The translations under genes were made by a program, and so were the position numbers. The notes beneath the pieces were generated by a model, which ran no database searches, was not told the DNA's origin, and saw only the letters and a program-made list of their open reading frames with translations. A stretch of DNA of 64,000 nucleotides from Citrobacter amalonaticus (GTDB lineage: Bacteria; Pseudomonadota; Gammaproteobacteria; Enterobacterales; Enterobacteriaceae), in NCBI RefSeq assembly GCF_001559075.2, contig NZ_CP014015.2, forward strand, positions 4,216,001 through 4,280,000, given 5' to 3'. This document shows positions 35,949-44,853 of the stretch, piece after piece. Every line of letters starts with the position of its first letter. The stretch's first letter is position 1.

Positions 35949-36069
35949 TGGAAATCCTTGCGCAACAAACCCGTGTTTTGAGGGGACGGGCATAACCTTG
36001 TTGATTAGAGTAGGAAAATCTCATTATTCTGTCTAATATATTAATAGTCTCAAATGATACTTTTAAAAT

Positions 36070-36969
36070 ATGAATATTGAACTGCGTCACCTTCGCTACT
36101 TTGTTGCCGTGGCGGAAGAACTGCATTTCGGACGCGCCGCGGCTCGTCTGAATATTTCGCAGCCGCCGCTGAGCCAGCAAATACAGATGCTTGAGCAGCA
36201 GGTCGGCGCGCGCCTGCTCGCGCGAACAAACCGCAGCGTCGCCCTGACTGCCGCCGGCAAGCAATTTCTCGCCGACAGTCGACAGATCCTCGGGCTGGTC
36301 AACGATGCCGCCGCCCGTGCGCAGCGTCTGCATCACGGGGAAGCTGGAGAACTGCGTATCGGTTTTACCTCGTCGGCACCGTTTATCCGCGCGGTGTCGG
36401 ATACCCTGTCGCTGTTCCGCCAGTCATACCCGGACATGCATTTGCAGACCCGCGAGATGAATACCCGCGAACAGCTGGCGCCGCTGAGCGAAGGGGCGCT
36501 GGATCTGGGCCTGATGCGCAATACCCCCTTGCCAGAGAGCTTGCATCATGAGGTGATTTTGCATGAACCGTTGATGGCGATGATCCCCAGGGTTTTTCCG
36601 CTCTCGCAAAAGCCGGTGGTGACGCTGGCTGAACTGGCGAAAGAGCCGTTTGTTTTCTTTGATCCGCACGTCGGAACCGGTCTTTACGACGATATCCTCG
36701 GCATGATGCGCCGTTACCAGTTGACACCGATGATTACTCAGGAGGTCGGTGAGGCGATGACGATCATTGGGCTGGTCGCTGCCGGCTTAGGGGTGTCGAT
36801 CCTTCCGGCCTCATTTAAAAAAGTACAGCTCAATGAGATGTGTTGGGTACCGATTGCAGAAGAGGACGCCGTTTCAGAAATGTGGCTGGTCTGGTCGGCG
36901 CATCATGAGCCGAGTCAGGCGGCGCTACGTTTTCGTCAGCAGTTAGTTCAGGCCGTCAGGGGCGCTTAA
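36070..36969 (+). CDS. ynfL: YnfL, LysR-type transcriptional regulator
   Basis: LysR-family regulator of 299 residues. The N-terminal winged HTH (LRYFVAVAEELHFGRAAARL... SQPPLSQQIQMLE, residues 8-44) is followed by a linker helix and a periplasmic-binding-like effector domain starting with GELRIGFTSSAP near residue 95. It is divergent from ynfM across a 121-bp AT-rich gap, the usual layout when a LysR protein controls its neighbour. Effector unknown. Confidence 0.94.
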   Translation: MNIELRHLRYFVAVAEELHFGRAAARLNISQPPLSQQIQMLEQQVGARLLARTNRSVALTAAGKQFLADSRQILGLVNDAAARAQRLHHGEAGELRIGFTSSAPFIRAVSDTLSLFRQSYPDMHLQTREMNTREQLAPLSEGALDLGLMRNTPLPESLHHEVILHEPLMAMIPRVFPLSQKPVVTLAELAKEPFVFFDPHVGTGLYDDILGMMRRYQLTPMITQEVGEAMTIIGLVAAGLGVSILPASFKKVQLNEMCWVPIAEEDAVSEMWLVWSAHHEPSQAALRFRQQLVQAVRGA

Positions 36970-36992
36970 ATTAATTTAATAACGGCTGAAAA

Positions 36993-37008
36993 TGTGCAGT
37001 TAATCACA
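36993..37008. promoter_or_regulatory. CRP site upstream of mlc
   Basis: TGTGC-AGTTAA-TCACA matches the CRP consensus TGTGA-N6-TCACA at 9/10 fixed bases, about 100 bp before mlc. E. coli mlc is CRP-controlled. Confidence 0.75.
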
Positions 37009-37063
37009 CGGCTAAGTAAAAAGTTGACGTTGTGTATTGAAGTGCTTCACCATAGCCCACAGA

Positions 37064-37085
37064 TTATTTCGGAGCGCGAAAATAA
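37064..37085. promoter_or_regulatory. Mlc operator (autoregulatory)
   Basis: TTATTTCGGAGCGCGAAAATAA is an imperfect palindrome (TTATTTCGG...CGAAAATAA) of the known Mlc-box type, located 13 bp before the mlc start codon. That position fits autorepression. Confidence 0.85.
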
Positions 37086-37097
37086 AGGGAGTCAGAG

Positions 37098-38318
37098 GTG
37101 GTTGCTGATAGTCAGCCTGGGCACATCGATCAAATAAAGCAGACCAATGCGGGCGCCGTTTATCGCCTGATTGATCAGCTGGGACCGGTATCGCGTATTG
37201 ATCTTTCGCGTCTTGCGCAACTGGCACCCGCCAGTATCACGAAGATAGTGCGTGAAATGCTTGAAGCGCATCTGGTCCAGGAACTGGAAATTAAAGAAGC
37301 CGGCAGTCGCGGACGCCCGGCGGTGGGGCTGGTGGTGGAAACCGAAGCCTGGCACTATCTGTCCCTTCGCATCAGCCGTGGAGAAATCTTTCTCGCCCTG
37401 CGCGATCTCAGCAGCAAGCTGGTCGTGGAAGACTGTCTTGAACTGCCGCTTAACGATGAAACGCCGCTGTTGGCGCGAATTGTCACGCTGGTCGATCAGT
37501 TTTTTATTCGTCATCAGCAGAAGCTCGAACGTCTGACCTCCATCGCCATTACCTTACCCGGCATTATCGATACCGAGAACGGGATCGTACATCGCATGCC
37601 GTTTTATGCCGATGTGAAAGAGATGCCGCTCGGCGATACGCTGGCGCAGCACACCGGCGTGCCGGTCTACATTCAGCATGATATCAGCGCCTGGACGATG
37701 GCAGAGGCGCTGTTTGGCGCATCCCGCGGCGCGCGCGATGTCATTCAGGTGGTTATCGATCATAACGTTGGCGCCGGGGTGATTACCGACGGTCATTTAC
37801 TGCATGCGGGTAGCAGCAGCCTGGTGGAGATTGGCCACACACAGGTCGATCCTTACGGAAAACGCTGCTACTGCGGCAACCACGGCTGTCTGGAAACTAT
37901 CGCCAGCGTGGAAAGCGTACTGGAGCTGGCGCAACTGCGACTGGCGCAATCTATGAGCTCTTCGCTTCACGGTCAGCCGTTGACGGTCGATTCGCTGTGT
38001 CAGGCGGCGCTACAGGGGGATTTGCTGGCAAAAGACATTATCAGCGGCGTGGGGACCCACGTTGGCCGTATCCTCGCCATTATGGTCAATTTGTTCAATC
38101 CGCAAAAAATCCTGATTGGATCGCCACTCAGTAAAGCCGCAGACGTGCTGTTTCCGGCGATTGCGGACAGCATCCGCCAGCAGGCGCTACCGGCCTACAG
38201 CAAAAATATGGTCGTTGAGAGCACACAGTTCTCTAATCAGGGGACAATGGCGGGAGCCGCGCTGGTAAAAGACGCGATGTATAATGGTTCTTTGTTGATT
38301 CGTCTATTACAGGGTTAA
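37098..38318 (+). CDS. mlc: Mlc, glucose-responsive ROK-family repressor
   Basis: ROK-family repressor of 406 residues that controls ptsG, ptsHI, manXYZ and malT. It is inactivated when dephosphorylated EIICB-Glc sequesters it at the membrane. The N-terminal HTH is GPVSRIDLSRLAQLAPASITKIV (29-51) and the zinc-binding ROK motif CYCGNHGCLETIAS is near residue 257. Translation starts at GTG (37098), as the residues after it (Val-Ala-Asp/Glu) match E. coli. Operators for CRP and Mlc lie just upstream. Confidence 0.97.
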   Translation: MVADSQPGHIDQIKQTNAGAVYRLIDQLGPVSRIDLSRLAQLAPASITKIVREMLEAHLVQELEIKEAGSRGRPAVGLVVETEAWHYLSLRISRGEIFLALRDLSSKLVVEDCLELPLNDETPLLARIVTLVDQFFIRHQQKLERLTSIAITLPGIIDTENGIVHRMPFYADVKEMPLGDTLAQHTGVPVYIQHDISAWTMAEALFGASRGARDVIQVVIDHNVGAGVITDGHLLHAGSSSLVEIGHTQVDPYGKRCYCGNHGCLETIASVESVLELAQLRLAQSMSSSLHGQPLTVDSLCQAALQGDLLAKDIISGVGTHVGRILAIMVNLFNPQKILIGSPLSKAADVLFPAIADSIRQQALPAYSKNMVVESTQFSNQGTMAGAALVKDAMYNGSLLIRLLQG

Positions 38319-38443
38319 CATTTTTTAACTGTTCTACCAAAAATTGCGCTAACTCAAGCTGATTCGACCTGGCATACCTTAGACTTTCTCCACTGTATTA
38401 TTTTCCTGGCTTATATTTTCGAAGCATAACGGTGGAGTTGGTG

Positions 38444-39139
38444 ATGCTGAAGCGTTTCTTTATTACAGGTACAGACACTTCTGTTGGGAAGACGGTTGTT
38501 TCCCGCGCATTGCTACAAGCGTTAGCGTCGGGGGGTAAAAGCGTTGCGGGATATAAACCGGTTGCGAAGGGCAGCAAAGAGACGCCCGAAGGGTTGCGTA
38601 ACCGGGATGCGCTGGTGCTGCAAAGCGTGTCGACGCTGGAATTACCCTATGAGGCGGTTAACCCCATCGCCCTGAGCGAAGATGAAAGTAGCGTAGCCCA
38701 CTGTGGCCCGATCAATTACACCTTGCTCTCTAACGGGCTGGCTAGCCTGAGCGAAAAGGTTGATCACGTCGTGGTTGAAGGAACTGGCGGCTGGCGCAGT
38801 CTGATGAACGATCTGCGTCCACTGTCCGAATGGGTGGTGCAGGAGCAGTTACCGGTGTTGATGGTGGTCGGTATTCAGGAAGGTTGTATTAACCATGCGT
38901 TGCTGACGGCACAGGCGATCGCCAACGACGGTTTACCGCTGATCGGTTGGGTCGCTAACCGTATTAATCCGGGTCTGGCACATTACGCAGAGATTATTGA
39001 TGTACTGAGCAAAAAACTGCCAGCACCGCTGATTGGCGAACTGCCGTATTTGCCGCGTGCCGAGCAGCGCGAACTCGGACAGTACATTCGCCTGTCAATG
39101 CTGGGTAGCTTGCTGTCGGTAGATAGAATCATGGCGTAA
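38444..39139 (+). CDS. bioD2: BioD2 (YnfK), dethiobiotin synthetase paralogue
   Basis: ATP-dependent dethiobiotin synthetase-like protein of 231 residues. The P-loop is FFITGTDTSVGKTVV (5-19), Mg/ATP contacts lie in VVEGTGGW near 110, and a GWVANRINP motif near residue 168. It would carboxylate 7,8-diaminopelargonate, but it lies away from the bio operon and its contribution in vivo is uncertain. The start at 38444 follows GGAG and matches E. coli. Its 3' end overlaps convergent clcB by 45 bp. Confidence 0.94.
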   Translation: MLKRFFITGTDTSVGKTVVSRALLQALASGGKSVAGYKPVAKGSKETPEGLRNRDALVLQSVSTLELPYEAVNPIALSEDESSVAHCGPINYTLLSNGLASLSEKVDHVVVEGTGGWRSLMNDLRPLSEWVVQEQLPVLMVVGIQEGCINHALLTAQAIANDGLPLIGWVANRINPGLAHYAEIIDVLSKKLPAPLIGELPYLPRAEQRELGQYIRLSMLGSLLSVDRIMA

Positions 39140-40348
39140 CGTCCTCGACAGGACAGACGCAAGCACACAGGCCATCAATAAACCGGGGAGAAGACGATAC
39201 TCCCCGGTCATTTCACAAATCATCAATGCAGACATGACCGGCGCATGCGTCGTCGCCGCCAACAGCGTGGCCATTCCCGTCAAACCCAGTAGCAATGTCA
39301 TTTCATCCGCACCTGGCAGCCAGACGCCGCCGAGTCGCCCGAGCATCATGCCCATTGCCAGTCCGATAAACAGCGTCGGGGTAAACACACCGCCAGGCGC
39401 GCCGGAGCCACTACTGGCCAGTACCGCTAACAGTTTGCACAAAAAAATACCGGCAATGACCGACAACAGCGGGGGCGTGAGCAGAAAAGACTGCACCACG
39501 CTATAACCATTTCCCCACACCGTGGGCGTTTGCAAGGAAAGCAGACCGACCAGCAGACCACCGAGCGCCAGTTGCCACGGCGGGGCTAATTTCAACCGCA
39601 GAAAGCCAGTGTGGCTGGTGGAAATTAGCCACATCAGTAGCGGGCCGCAGAGCCCGGCGAACAGTCCAGTGCCGAGGAGCAGGCCATACTGAGCATAGTG
39701 CAGTTGGGCGCTGAGATGCACCGTATAAAGGAGATCGTTACCGCCGCTTAAAAAACGGGTGGCGAGCAGAGCGACGACGGCGGAAATCACCACCGGGCCA
39801 AGCGAGGCCAGCATTAGCGTACAGAATAATACTTCAGCGATGAACAGACTGCCCGCCAGCGGGGCATGGTAGGCTCCGGCCATCCCGGCTGCCGCGCCGC
39901 AGGCGATCCATAACTTCCACTCCTTGCGCGGGGTAAACTTTTGCGCAAAGCAGGAGGCCGCCAGCGCGGCGAGTAAAATCATCGCCCCTTCGCGACCAAT
40001 AGCGCTGCCGCTGGCGACCACCAGCAGCGAGGCAAGAGATTTGACAAGGCTGGCGCCGTAATCAAACTGACCGTCAGTCTGTAGGGCTTCCATATAGTCG
40101 GTGGGCGCGTGCGGGTGTTGTTGGTGAGACTTTTGCCAGCCCCAGAGCAGTAAACCTGCCGCCAGTCCGCCCAGTGCCGGTGTCAGTACACGCCGCCAGG
40201 GGGCTAATCCTGTCGCCGCGTTGACCAGACTGCCGGAGTTATTACTCAGGAAGGTCCATTCCAGTAGCAGCATAGCGTGACGAAAGCCGGACACCGCCAG
40301 AGCGGCCAGCACACCAATCAGTGCGGCGATCAGCAGACGGCGGAACAT
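39095..40348 (-). CDS. clcB: ClcB, ClC-family chloride channel/transporter
   Basis: ClC-type anion transport protein of 417 residues with many membrane helices. Selectivity-filter motifs are recognisable: GSAIGREGAM near residue 112 (GREGP-type) and GSGAPGGVFTPTLF near 322 (GxFxP-type). In E. coli ClcA and ClcB contribute to extreme acid resistance. The start at 40348 (Met-Phe-Arg-Arg) gives the E. coli length; an ATG 12 codons upstream is open and neither has a strong ribosome site. It overlaps the end of bioD2. Confidence 0.93.
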   Translation of the reverse strand: MFRRLLIAALIGVLAALAVSGFRHAMLLLEWTFLSNNSGSLVNAATGLAPWRRVLTPALGGLAAGLLLWGWQKSHQQHPHAPTDYMEALQTDGQFDYGASLVKSLASLLVVASGSAIGREGAMILLAALAASCFAQKFTPRKEWKLWIACGAAAGMAGAYHAPLAGSLFIAEVLFCTLMLASLGPVVISAVVALLATRFLSGGNDLLYTVHLSAQLHYAQYGLLLGTGLFAGLCGPLLMWLISTSHTGFLRLKLAPPWQLALGGLLVGLLSLQTPTVWGNGYSVVQSFLLTPPLLSVIAGIFLCKLLAVLASSGSGAPGGVFTPTLFIGLAMGMMLGRLGGVWLPGADEMTLLLGLTGMATLLAATTHAPVMSALMICEMTGEYRLLPGLLMACVLASVLSRTLRHDSIYRQQATQH

Positions 40349-40456
40349 TGCGCGTAAGTCAGGCCAGGAATGTAGACGGTGCATAGGCGGTTACACAGAG
40401 AGTCAGAAACCGCCTATTTTGCGGGGAAAGCTGCGGAGACGCAAAAGCTGTGCGTG

Positions 40457-41605
40457 CTAACTGCCTTCGTGAATGTTCAGCGCCCGGCGGGTACGTCCGG
40501 AGCTGAGATAATCGGCGATATAATCCTGTGAGATCTCACCGTTGTAGCGTCCTTCCTCGTCAACGATCGGCATCCAGCTGGTATTACTTTCATACAGTTT
40601 GGAGAGCACAATGCGCAGGTTATCTTCGGCTTTACCGGTAATGCGGAAGGGATGAAGGATATCTGCGCAGGTGCCGGTGGCCTGGCGCGCCTCGCGACGT
40701 TTCACAAAGCCCAGCGGTTTTCCTTCACCATCCACCACCGTAATGGCGCGAATATCGTTGTCATCCATAATGCCAAAGGCTTCATTCAGCGACGTGGACG
40801 GCTCGGCAGTCAGCGTCGGCTGTTGATCGGTCACGTCGCCCGCCGAAACCAGCAGCAGACGCTTAAGCGTGCGGTCCTGACCAACGAACGACCCGACAAA
40901 CTCGTTGGCCGGTTTAGCCAACAGTTCATCCGGGCTGGCGCACTGGACGATGCGTCCCTGACGGAACACGGCAATACGATCGCCGAGCTTCAGCGCCTCA
41001 TCGATATCATGGCTCACCAGCATGACGGTTTTTTTCAGCGTACGTTGCATCTCAAGGAACTGATTCTGGATCACTTCGCGGTTGATGGGATCGACGGCAC
41101 CAAACGGTTCATCCATCAGCAGCACCGGCGGATCCGCCGCCAGGGCGCGAATCACACCTATACGCTGCTGCTGACCGCCAGACATCTCTTTTGGATAGCG
41201 ATGCAGAAACTTTTTGGCATCCATCGCCACCATCTCCATCAATTCTTCGGCGCGGCTTTTACAGCGGGCTTTGTCCCAGCCCAGCATGCGGGGGACGACC
41301 GTGATGTTCTCTTCAATCGTCATATTTGGAAACAGACCAATCTGCTGGATCACATAGCCAATATTACGGCGCAGGGTCACGGTATCCATCTCATTGGTAT
41401 TTTCACCGTTTATCAGGATGTTGCCACTGCTCGGGGTAATCAGGCGGTTAATCATCTTCAGGGTAGTGGTCTTACCGCAGCCCGATGGCCCCAGCAGTAC
41501 ACACATTTCTCCCTCCGGCACGTTCAGATTAACGTTATCGACGGCCTTCAGCGGTTGACCATTTTTCTGTGAAAATTGTTTAGTGAGGTTTTCCAGTTTT
41601 ATCAT
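40457..41605 (-). CDS. osmV: OsmV, ATPase of an osmoprotectant ABC importer
   Basis: ABC ATPase of 382 residues of the ProV/OpuCA type. Walker A is GPSGCGKTTT (39-48), signature MSGGQQQR near 140 and Walker B VLLMDEPFGAVD near 160, with H-loop His in MLVSHDID. A C-terminal pair of CBS domains (about 250-370) probably senses ionic strength or nucleotide. It is last gene of osmYXWV and shares one base with osmW (TAATG). In Salmonella this system imports glycine betaine and choline-O-sulfate. Confidence 0.92.
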   Translation of the reverse strand: MIKLENLTKQFSQKNGQPLKAVDNVNLNVPEGEMCVLLGPSGCGKTTTLKMINRLITPSSGNILINGENTNEMDTVTLRRNIGYVIQQIGLFPNMTIEENITVVPRMLGWDKARCKSRAEELMEMVAMDAKKFLHRYPKEMSGGQQQRIGVIRALAADPPVLLMDEPFGAVDPINREVIQNQFLEMQRTLKKTVMLVSHDIDEALKLGDRIAVFRQGRIVQCASPDELLAKPANEFVGSFVGQDRTLKRLLLVSAGDVTDQQPTLTAEPSTSLNEAFGIMDDNDIRAITVVDGEGKPLGFVKRREARQATGTCADILHPFRITGKAEDNLRIVLSKLYESNTSWMPIVDEEGRYNGEISQDYIADYLSSGRTRRALNIHEGS

Positions 41606-42252
41606 TATCGTATCCCCTTAGGTGTCAGAACGACTTGCAGGCGGTGTAACAGCCAGTCGAGCACAATCGCTAAAAGACAAATCATCAATGCGCCGGCAAT
41701 CAGCATGCGAATGTCGCTGCCGCCGATGCCGTTCAGTAACAGTAATCCCAGGCCGCCAGCGCCAATCACCGCGGCAATCGCCATGACGCCGATATTCATG
41801 ACCACGGCGGTGCGGATACCGCCGAAAATCACCGGTAATGCCATCGGGATCTCCACCCAGCGCAGGCGCTGCCAGAAGGTCATGCCAATCCCGCGACCCG
41901 CTTCGCGTAAGCCTGGCGGGATGCTGTCCAGCGCGGTATGGGTGTTACGCACAATAGGCAGCAGCGAGTAAAGAAACACGGCGGTAATGGCGGGCAGTGC
42001 GCCAATTCCGTGACCGATCAGCGAAAACAGGGGGATCATCAACCCGAACAGGGCGATGGAGGGAATCGTCAGCAGCAGCGTGGCGGCGCTTAACACCGGC
42101 GTTGCCAGCCATTTGTGGCGGACAATCAGGATCCCCAGCGGTACGCCAATCACAATCGCCAGCCCCACAGCCAGCGCCACCAGCCACAGATGCTGAAAGG
42201 TGAGAGTCGCCAGATAACCCGCGTTATCCATCATGTAGTGAATCGTATCCAT
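41605..42252 (-). CDS. osmW: OsmW, permease of the osmoprotectant ABC importer
   Basis: Binding-protein-dependent permease of 215 residues with about five or six helices. The EAA-type cytoplasmic loop, LREAGRGIGMTFWQRLRWVEIPMALPVI, contacts the ATPase, near residues 114-140. It pairs with the second permease OsmY, to which it is clearly related. It lies 9 bp after osmX and is translationally coupled to osmV. Confidence 0.92.
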   Translation of the reverse strand: MDTIHYMMDNAGYLATLTFQHLWLVALAVGLAIVIGVPLGILIVRHKWLATPVLSAATLLLTIPSIALFGLMIPLFSLIGHGIGALPAITAVFLYSLLPIVRNTHTALDSIPPGLREAGRGIGMTFWQRLRWVEIPMALPVIFGGIRTAVVMNIGVMAIAAVIGAGGLGLLLLNGIGGSDIRMLIAGALMICLLAIVLDWLLHRLQVVLTPKGIR

Positions 42253-42261
42253 ATGCGCTCC

Positions 42262-43164
42262 TTACAGCAGGTTCTTTTGTTGCAGGAATTCACGAGCAAC
42301 CTGCTGAGGCGACTGGTGATCGATATCGACCTTCGCATTCAGCGAACTGATCACGTCATTGTTCAACTGAGCCGAGAGGGTATTGAGCGCCTCAGCAAGT
42401 CCCGGATGGGCTTCCAGCGTATCTTTACGCACCACCGGCGTGACAGCGTAACTTGGGAAGAAGCCCTTATCATCTTCAAGCACTTTGAGATCAAAACCTT
42501 TCACACGGCCATCAGTGGTGTAGATAAGACCGGCGTCAACAAAGCCATCGCGTACGGCGTTGTAAACCAGTCCGGGGTCCATCTGGCGGATTTGCGGTCG
42601 GTCGAGATCCATCTGATAAGCCTGCTGCAACGGCTTCATTCCGTCGCTACGCCCGGCAAATTCCAGGTCGAGACCCAACAGCCAGTTGTTGTCCGGATCG
42701 GTCTGGCGAATGTGTTCAATTTTCGCCACCATCTCCGACATGGTGTTGATGTTCTCCGCTTCGGCACGCTTGCGCTGCATGGCGAAGGCGTAGGTGTTGT
42801 TCATATCAGCCGGTTTCAGCCATACCAGTCCCAGTTTGGCATCAAGGCGTTTTACCGTGTCATACGACTCCTGCGGGCTCATGCGCTTATTGATGTGGTT
42901 GAAAATAATCAGTGAGGTGCCGGTGTATTCCCATGTCATATCAATCTGTTTATTGATCATTGCATTACGCGAGATCACCGTGGCGATATTGGTCTGCGGC
43001 TGAACCTGAAATCCCTTTTTTTGCAGATACTGAACGGTCATTGCCGAGAGAATGTGCTGCTCGGTAAAGCTCTTGGTGGCGAGAATAATGGGGGCCGCCT
43101 GGGCCTGTGCGCTGATGAACAGCGCGGCGGCGAGCCATCCCAGCCATTTTTTTTTGAGATTCAT
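42262..43164 (-). CDS. osmX: OsmX, periplasmic osmoprotectant-binding protein
   Basis: Substrate-binding protein of 300 residues with a Sec signal peptide (KKKWLGWLAAALFISAQAQA, cut after AQA near 23). The mature part belongs to the OpuAC/ProX-like quaternary-amine-binding family and begins with IILATKSFTEQHILSAMTVQYL. No lipobox Cys is present, so it is soluble in the periplasm. It lies between the two permease genes of the operon. Confidence 0.92.
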   Translation of the reverse strand: MNLKKKWLGWLAAALFISAQAQAAPIILATKSFTEQHILSAMTVQYLQKKGFQVQPQTNIATVISRNAMINKQIDMTWEYTGTSLIIFNHINKRMSPQESYDTVKRLDAKLGLVWLKPADMNNTYAFAMQRKRAEAENINTMSEMVAKIEHIRQTDPDNNWLLGLDLEFAGRSDGMKPLQQAYQMDLDRPQIRQMDPGLVYNAVRDGFVDAGLIYTTDGRVKGFDLKVLEDDKGFFPSYAVTPVVRKDTLEAHPGLAEALNTLSAQLNNDVISSLNAKVDIDHQSPQQVAREFLQQKNLL

Positions 43165-43192
43165 GTAGCGCTCCTTGTTCTTATCATTGTCA

Positions 43193-43903
43193 TCAGGCCG
43201 TATGCGGGCTCAGGGCACGCCCAAGCCAGGCGAGCAGACTGTCGAGGATCAGGGCGAAAAGCGCGGTGGCGGTCGCCCCCAGAATCAATGTCGGGAAGTC
43301 GTTAAGATAGATGCCAGGGAAAATCAGTTCGCCGTAGCTACTGGCGCCAATCAGGAACGCCAGGGGCGCGGTACCTACGTTGATCGCGGTGGCAATGCGG
43401 ATCCCGGAAAGCATGACCGGCCAGGCGTTGGGGATTTCTACCTGACGCAACCGCTGCCATTTCGTCATACCGATGCCGTTTGCCGCTTCAATCAGCGATG
43501 ACGGCACAGAACTCAATCCTGCGTAGGTGTTACGCACAATCGGCAGCAGCGACGCCAGAAACAGCGCAACAATGGCGGGCATGTCGCCAATGCCGATAAT
43601 CACCATCGCCAGTGCGAGAACGGCCAGCGGGGGCAGCGTGTTGCCAATGTTGAAAATCTGCATGACATATTCGGCAATGCCGCGGGCGGCAGGGCGACTG
43701 AGCAAAATACCGCTTGGAATACCGACCAGCAGGGCAAAAAACATCGAGGTAAGGACTAAAATCAAATGCTGTTGACCAAGATAAAGCAAATCAACCTGAC
43801 GCGATTTGAGGGTATCGATGCCAATTCCCCATACCAGCAGCGCCAGTAGCAGAATGATGGCGATACTAAAGCCCAGCACGCGTTTTAACGTGGATGTGTG
43901 CAT
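43193..43903 (-). CDS. osmY: OsmY-type permease, first gene of the osmU operon
   Basis: Second ABC permease of the system, 236 residues from the ATG at 43903, which has GGAGA upstream; eight more codons are open before it. About six helices, with EAA loop LIEAANGIGMTKWQRLRQVEIPNAWPVM. The name follows the Salmonella OsmVWXY set and is unrelated to the periplasmic stress protein OsmY of E. coli. The 290-bp region upstream should hold an osmotic-stress promoter; I could not identify it with confidence. Confidence 0.88.
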   Translation of the reverse strand: MHTSTLKRVLGFSIAIILLLALLVWGIGIDTLKSRQVDLLYLGQQHLILVLTSMFFALLVGIPSGILLSRPAARGIAEYVMQIFNIGNTLPPLAVLALAMVIIGIGDMPAIVALFLASLLPIVRNTYAGLSSVPSSLIEAANGIGMTKWQRLRQVEIPNAWPVMLSGIRIATAINVGTAPLAFLIGASSYGELIFPGIYLNDFPTLILGATATALFALILDSLLAWLGRALSPHTA

Positions 43904-44163
43904 TGCAGTGTGTCTCCCTGTTTGCATGCGTTATGGCGGCGAAAAATCGTCGCATGTTGTTATGCCATGGTTCGGCAGGGTGTTTTGAGCTATAGCAACA
44001 GGGCGGGAAGGATTCCAGCGCAGAGACAAATTAGATTCGCAGACTATTAATCGCGAAATGCGATTTGGCCTTATGCCGTAAAGGATAAACAGGGTATGTA
44101 AAGAATTGTCTTAAAAACGCAGGTAAAAAGTGACACTGTAACAATATAGAATAATGCAGGTAT

Positions 44164-44189
44164 CAGAAAAGGCAGGAAAAACCTGCCTT
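44164..44189 (-). terminator. Terminator of the ynfFGH-dmsD operon
   Basis: An 8-bp stem AAGGCAGG / CCTGCCTT with a 5-base loop; on the minus strand TTCTG follows. It lies seven bases past the dmsD stop. Confidence 0.85.
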
Positions 44190-44196
44190 CAGTGGA

Positions 44197-44820
44197 TTAG
44201 CGGAATAGTGGTTTTTCCGCGACGGGCGTCAGCAACTGAGACTGCCACTGCGCCAGGGTACAGCGGGCCAGTTCACCAAGCGCCTGATAAAAAGGATGCC
44301 CGGCATTGTCAATGAAAACGTCGAGAAAGCGGGATGACCACGGGAACAGATGCCACGCCAGCAGTTGTTCGCATTCACTGTGTCGGCCGCTTTCGGCCAG
44401 CCAGGCTGCCATCAGAAGCAGCGAGCCAAAATGATCTTCGGGTTCGTTTTGCTCTGTCTCGACGTGAATGCCGTTGTCGCGCATCCATTGACGCAGGGCC
44501 AGCGTCGATTCACCAAACAGGACATTTTCACGATCTAACCAGACCGATCCCCAGGGCGGCGACGGTAACGCGTAGGGTCCCACGAACAGGCGCTGGAATG
44601 CCTCGGGAAGTGACTCATCGCTGACGCGTTTAAAATCCGTTGCCAGCGAGGACAGTGTTTCCGCTGCCAGCGGCCATTGTGTCTGCCAGTCATCAGCGGT
44701 TAATGCTGACACCAGCGGCGCGGCTACGGCGCTGTCGGGAGCGTAGTAAAACAGCGCCCCCAGCACGCGTGCCGTCATCGCAAAATCATCACGTTGAGTA
44801 AAATCAGTCATCTGAAACAT
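44197..44820 (-). CDS. dmsD: DmsD, Tat redox-enzyme maturation chaperone
   Basis: Cytoplasmic chaperone of 207 residues of the TorD/DmsD family, all alpha-helical. It binds twin-arginine signal peptides of DmsA- and YnfE/F-type reductases and holds them until cofactor insertion. The leader-binding loop is visible as SPPWGSVWLDRENVLFG near residue 86, and the EPEDHFGSLL motif near residue 122. It is last gene of the reductase operon, 33 bp after ynfH. Confidence 0.95.
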   Translation of the reverse strand: MFQMTDFTQRDDFAMTARVLGALFYYAPDSAVAAPLVSALTADDWQTQWPLAAETLSSLATDFKRVSDESLPEAFQRLFVGPYALPSPPWGSVWLDRENVLFGESTLALRQWMRDNGIHVETEQNEPEDHFGSLLLMAAWLAESGRHSECEQLLAWHLFPWSSRFLDVFIDNAGHPFYQALGELARCTLAQWQSQLLTPVAEKPLFR

Positions 44821-44853
44821 CCTGAAAAGTGCGGGTTTCCCCGCACGGATTTG

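Noticed and set aside
36001..36069. LysR operator in the ynfM-ynfL gap
   Set aside because: The gap is very AT-rich and several T-N11-A matches occur by chance, so no single site can be supported.
43904..44163. Osmotic-stress promoter for osmYXWV
   Set aside because: Several CTATA-like -10 elements are present but none has a convincing partner, so no position is claimed.
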